Source: an uncultured Lachnospiraceae bacterium (GTDB taxonomy: Bacteria > Bacillota > Clostridia > Lachnospirales > Lachnospiraceae). From it: DNA of 64,000 nt. The position numbers were made by a program, and so were the translations under genes. Shown here piece after piece: positions 62,413 through 64,000 of the stretch. Position 1 is the first letter of the stretch, and each line of letters starts with the position of its first letter. The stretch spans positions 1 to 64,000 of the forward strand of contig UQWA01000003.1 of the NCBI GenBank assembly GCA_900544685.1, read 5' to 3'. The notes below the pieces were generated by a model, which did not search any database, was not told the origin of the DNA, and saw nothing but the letters and a program-made list of their open reading frames with translations.

Positions 62413-63279
62413 TTATTCCTGTGTTTTTACAACATTGGTTCCTTCCGGAAGCCTCTGTACTTTTACTGTTTCAATCATCTTATTGGCAACTTTTTCAATC
62501 TGAAACAGATATCCGTTTGCCTGTATTTGGGAGTGTTCATCCTCATCTGGTATCTTATCCAGCTTAGAGATCAGATAACCGTTCAGTGTTTCAAATTCTG
62601 TTTCACCAAATTCCGTTCCCAGTTCTTCTTCTACCTGCTCCAGAGGTGCCAGACCTGAAATCAGGTATGTATGCTGATCCAGCTTCTGGATAAGTGGTTC
62701 ATCATTATCGTATTCGTCCTGAATATTTCCGACTATCACCTCAAGAATATCTTCCATCGCCACGAGACCGGCTGTTTGTCCATATTCATCTGCAATGATC
62801 ACCATCTGAAGTTTCTGAGACTGCATCATCTGAAAAAGGCTGGTTACTTCCTTCGTCTCAGGAATAAACACTGCTTCTCTGAGAAGCCCTTTGATATCAC
62901 GGATTTTCCAGTCTGCAAATCCCTTCTGCGTCATATATCTCATTGCGTCTTTCAAAAACAGAATTCCGATTACATTATCCATGTTTTCTTCATAAACCGG
63001 AAATCTGGAATGACTGTCATTTAACATAAAATCAAGGGCATCCTTCAGCGTCATCTCACAATCAATTCCTACAATATGACGTCTGTGAGTCATCACATCC
63101 TGTGCCTGCTTGCTGGCAAGATCAAAAATGTTCTTGATCATCTCTGATTCATCTGACCGAATGATTCCCTGCTGACATCCTTCCTCAACCATAGAGACAA
63201 TCTCGCTCTGGAATTCCTCTTCTGTAGGAGTGGAAATTCCAAATTGCTGGGCAAGACGCTCCATAAAAGACTTTGACAA
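62413..63279 (-). CDS. CBS-domain hemolysin-C/CorC-like protein
   Basis: The 288-residue cytoplasmic protein has two CBS motifs (about 65-185, DCEMTLKDALDFML and SLFQMMQSQKLQMVIIADEY) followed by a CorC/HlyC domain (about 205-280). The membrane DUF21 part of larger CorC proteins is lacking. A metal or Mg-efflux link is family knowledge. The TTG start at 63279 has AAAGGA upstream. Confidence 0.85.
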   Translation of the reverse strand: MSKSFMERLAQQFGISTPTEEEFQSEIVSMVEEGCQQGIIRSDESEMIKNIFDLASKQAQDVMTHRRHIVGIDCEMTLKDALDFMLNDSHSRFPVYEENMDNVIGILFLKDAMRYMTQKGFADWKIRDIKGLLREAVFIPETKEVTSLFQMMQSQKLQMVIIADEYGQTAGLVAMEDILEVIVGNIQDEYDNDEPLIQKLDQHTYLISGLAPLEQVEEELGTEFGETEFETLNGYLISKLDKIPDEDEHSQIQANGYLFQIEKVANKMIETVKVQRLPEGTNVVKTQE

Positions 63280-63319
63280 TTTTGTACATCCTTTCTATTT
63301 ATCATAGATTCATCGTTTA

Positions 63320-63348
63320 AATATAACATTGATCTGCTGTTTCGTCAA
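63320..63348 (-). promoter_or_regulatory. Sigma-A promoter of the CBS-yebC operon
   Basis: On the minus strand TTGACG (63343-63348) and TATATT (63320-63325) are spaced by 17 bp. The -35 lies in the end of the mazF reading frame. It allows the CBS-yebC operon to be expressed apart from alr-mazF. Confidence 0.7.
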
Positions 63349-63701
63349 GACAGGTATGTACCTAATTCAAGACTGACCATTAGCGCCGCATCGATTTTTT
63401 TCAGAATTCCTTCATCCAGATGGCAGACTTTATCTCTTAACCTGGACTTATCGATGGTACGGAGCTGTTCCAGCAGTATGACAGAATCTTTCACAATATG
63501 GTATCTGGCAGCATCAATCTCTATATGCGTTGGCAGCTTTGCCTTATTCATTCTGGACGTAATGGCTGCAACGATCACTGTCGGGCTGTGTCTGTTACCG
63601 ATGTCATTCTGGATAACCAGAACCGGACGGATGCCACCCTGTTCTGAACCAATCACCGGTCTGAGATCTGCATAAAATATATCACCTCTGCGAATAACCA
63701 A
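63345..63701 (-). CDS. mazF: MazF/PemK-type mRNA endonuclease without MazE
   Basis: This 118-residue toxin of the MazF/NdoA family begins VIRRGDIFYADLRP and has GSEQGGIRPVLVIQN, the catalytic/structural core. I set the start at TTG 63701, which restores the family N-terminus MVIRRGD and has GGAG 11 bases upstream. A GTG at 63713 would add four residues but has no spacing for that GGAG. No mazE lies in the 99 bases upstream or after the gene, although mazE usually sits between alr and mazF. Confidence 0.9.
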   Translation of the reverse strand: MVIRRGDIFYADLRPVIGSEQGGIRPVLVIQNDIGNRHSPTVIVAAITSRMNKAKLPTHIEIDAARYHIVKDSVILLEQLRTIDKSRLRDKVCHLDEGILKKIDAALMVSLELGTYLS

Positions 63702-63812
63702 AATAATCCACACTCCATTTTTCTATTTATCCGGATGGCTGGAGTATTTCCAATCTTTTTTCAATTATGCATCTGCTCTACTATATGTGAAAGAAAACTT
63801 TTTGGTAACTTT

Positions 63813-64000
63813 TCAGAACTTACTTGTTATCTGTTTTCCCCCCCCCAGATACACGCGAGGAACCCTTTTGCTGACACAACAGACAAATTCATACGGGAAT
63901 CGTCCACACAGATCTGACAATTCCTCTACGGTAATCTCTTCCTCCTGATCCTGTCCGAGAAGCGTTACCTCATCTCCTCTGGATACATCCGGAATCTCTG
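63813..64000 (-). CDS. alr: Alanine racemase, C-terminal part (cut by window edge)
   Basis: The frame read from the right edge includes RGDEVTLLGQDQEEEITVEE and LCGRFPYEFVC, typical of the last 60 residues of Alr, which makes D-alanine for peptidoglycan. The frame ends at TGA 63813-63815 after a run of nine Gs (63838-63846 on +). The start lies outside the window. alr followed by mazF is the common Gram-positive order. Confidence 0.9.
   Translation of the reverse strand, partial: EIPDVSRGDEVTLLGQDQEEEITVEELSDLCGRFPYEFVCCVSKRVPRVYLGGGKQITSKF

Noticed and set aside
1..64000. tRNA, rRNA and CRISPR arrays
   Set aside because: Reading the intergenic gaps I saw no cloverleaf-like sequences, no rRNA-like stretches and no spaced direct repeats. 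A covariance-model search was not possible, so small RNAs could be missed.

Overview
This window is chromosomal DNA of a low- to mid-GC Firmicute. It is most likely a member of the Lachnospiraceae (Blautia/Dorea/Ruminococcus-like). The evidence is the DUF4179 anti-sigma factor, the CFI-box protein, the YqfC/YqfD sporulation pair, the NfnAB ferredoxin enzyme, Gram-positive LexA boxes and strong AGGAGG ribosome binding sites. Genus is inference. No rRNA, tRNA, CRISPR array or intact insertion sequence was seen.

Layout. 0-0.7 kb: an SOS-type LysM membrane protein (YneA-like) behind a promoter with three LexA boxes. 0.8-4.4 kb: a diguanylate cyclase, a decayed stretch and galE. 4.4-10.3 kb: an AraC regulator divergent from a KtrB-KtrA potassium channel, followed by a KdpD-like kinase and KdpE. 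10.3-12.2 kb: an ECF sigma factor and its DUF4179 anti-sigma factor with an autoregulatory-looking promoter. 12.3-13.5 kb: a XerS-type tyrosine recombinase preceded by a 34-bp imperfect palindrome that resembles a dif site. Gene orientation changes here: to the left most genes are on +, and to the right every gene for 50 kb is on -. I infer that this is the replication terminus.

13.5-41 kb is a dense, minus-strand housekeeping region, described here in coordinate order. It holds dtd, a cytidylate-kinase-like gene, rluD, lspA, aroB, ylmH, sepF and yggS. A HlyD-like gene, a P-loop gene, dacF, mgsA and rodA follow. Next come an orphan minD, mrdA, mreD, mreC, a divergent mreB, radC, two flavoproteins, a PLP enzyme, miaA, mutL and mutS. 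41-43.3 kb is an accessory island splitting miaB from mutS. It contains a three-gene RHH / DUF3990 (ADP-ribosyltransferase-like) / DUF3791 module, a deletion scar of a type I restriction system, and other gene fragments.

43.3-64 kb returns to minus-strand core genes. These include an in-frame fusion of 5-formyltetrahydrofolate cyclo-ligase to MiaB, proB, a MurJ/SpoVB-type flippase and a DUF3048 lipoprotein-like protein with 33-nt tandem repeats. Beyond them lie ybeY-phoH-yqfD-yqfC, rlmH, nfnB-nfnA, ftsK, uppP, a TepA-like ClpP homologue, a CFI-box protein, yebC, a CBS protein, an orphan mazF and the 3' end of alr.

Functionally the right-hand 50 kb is dominated by cell-envelope growth and division, tRNA/rRNA modification and DNA repair. 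The left 12 kb carries environmental responses: SOS, c-di-GMP, potassium and extracytoplasmic stress. FtsK, XerS and the dif candidate together form the chromosome dimer resolution system.
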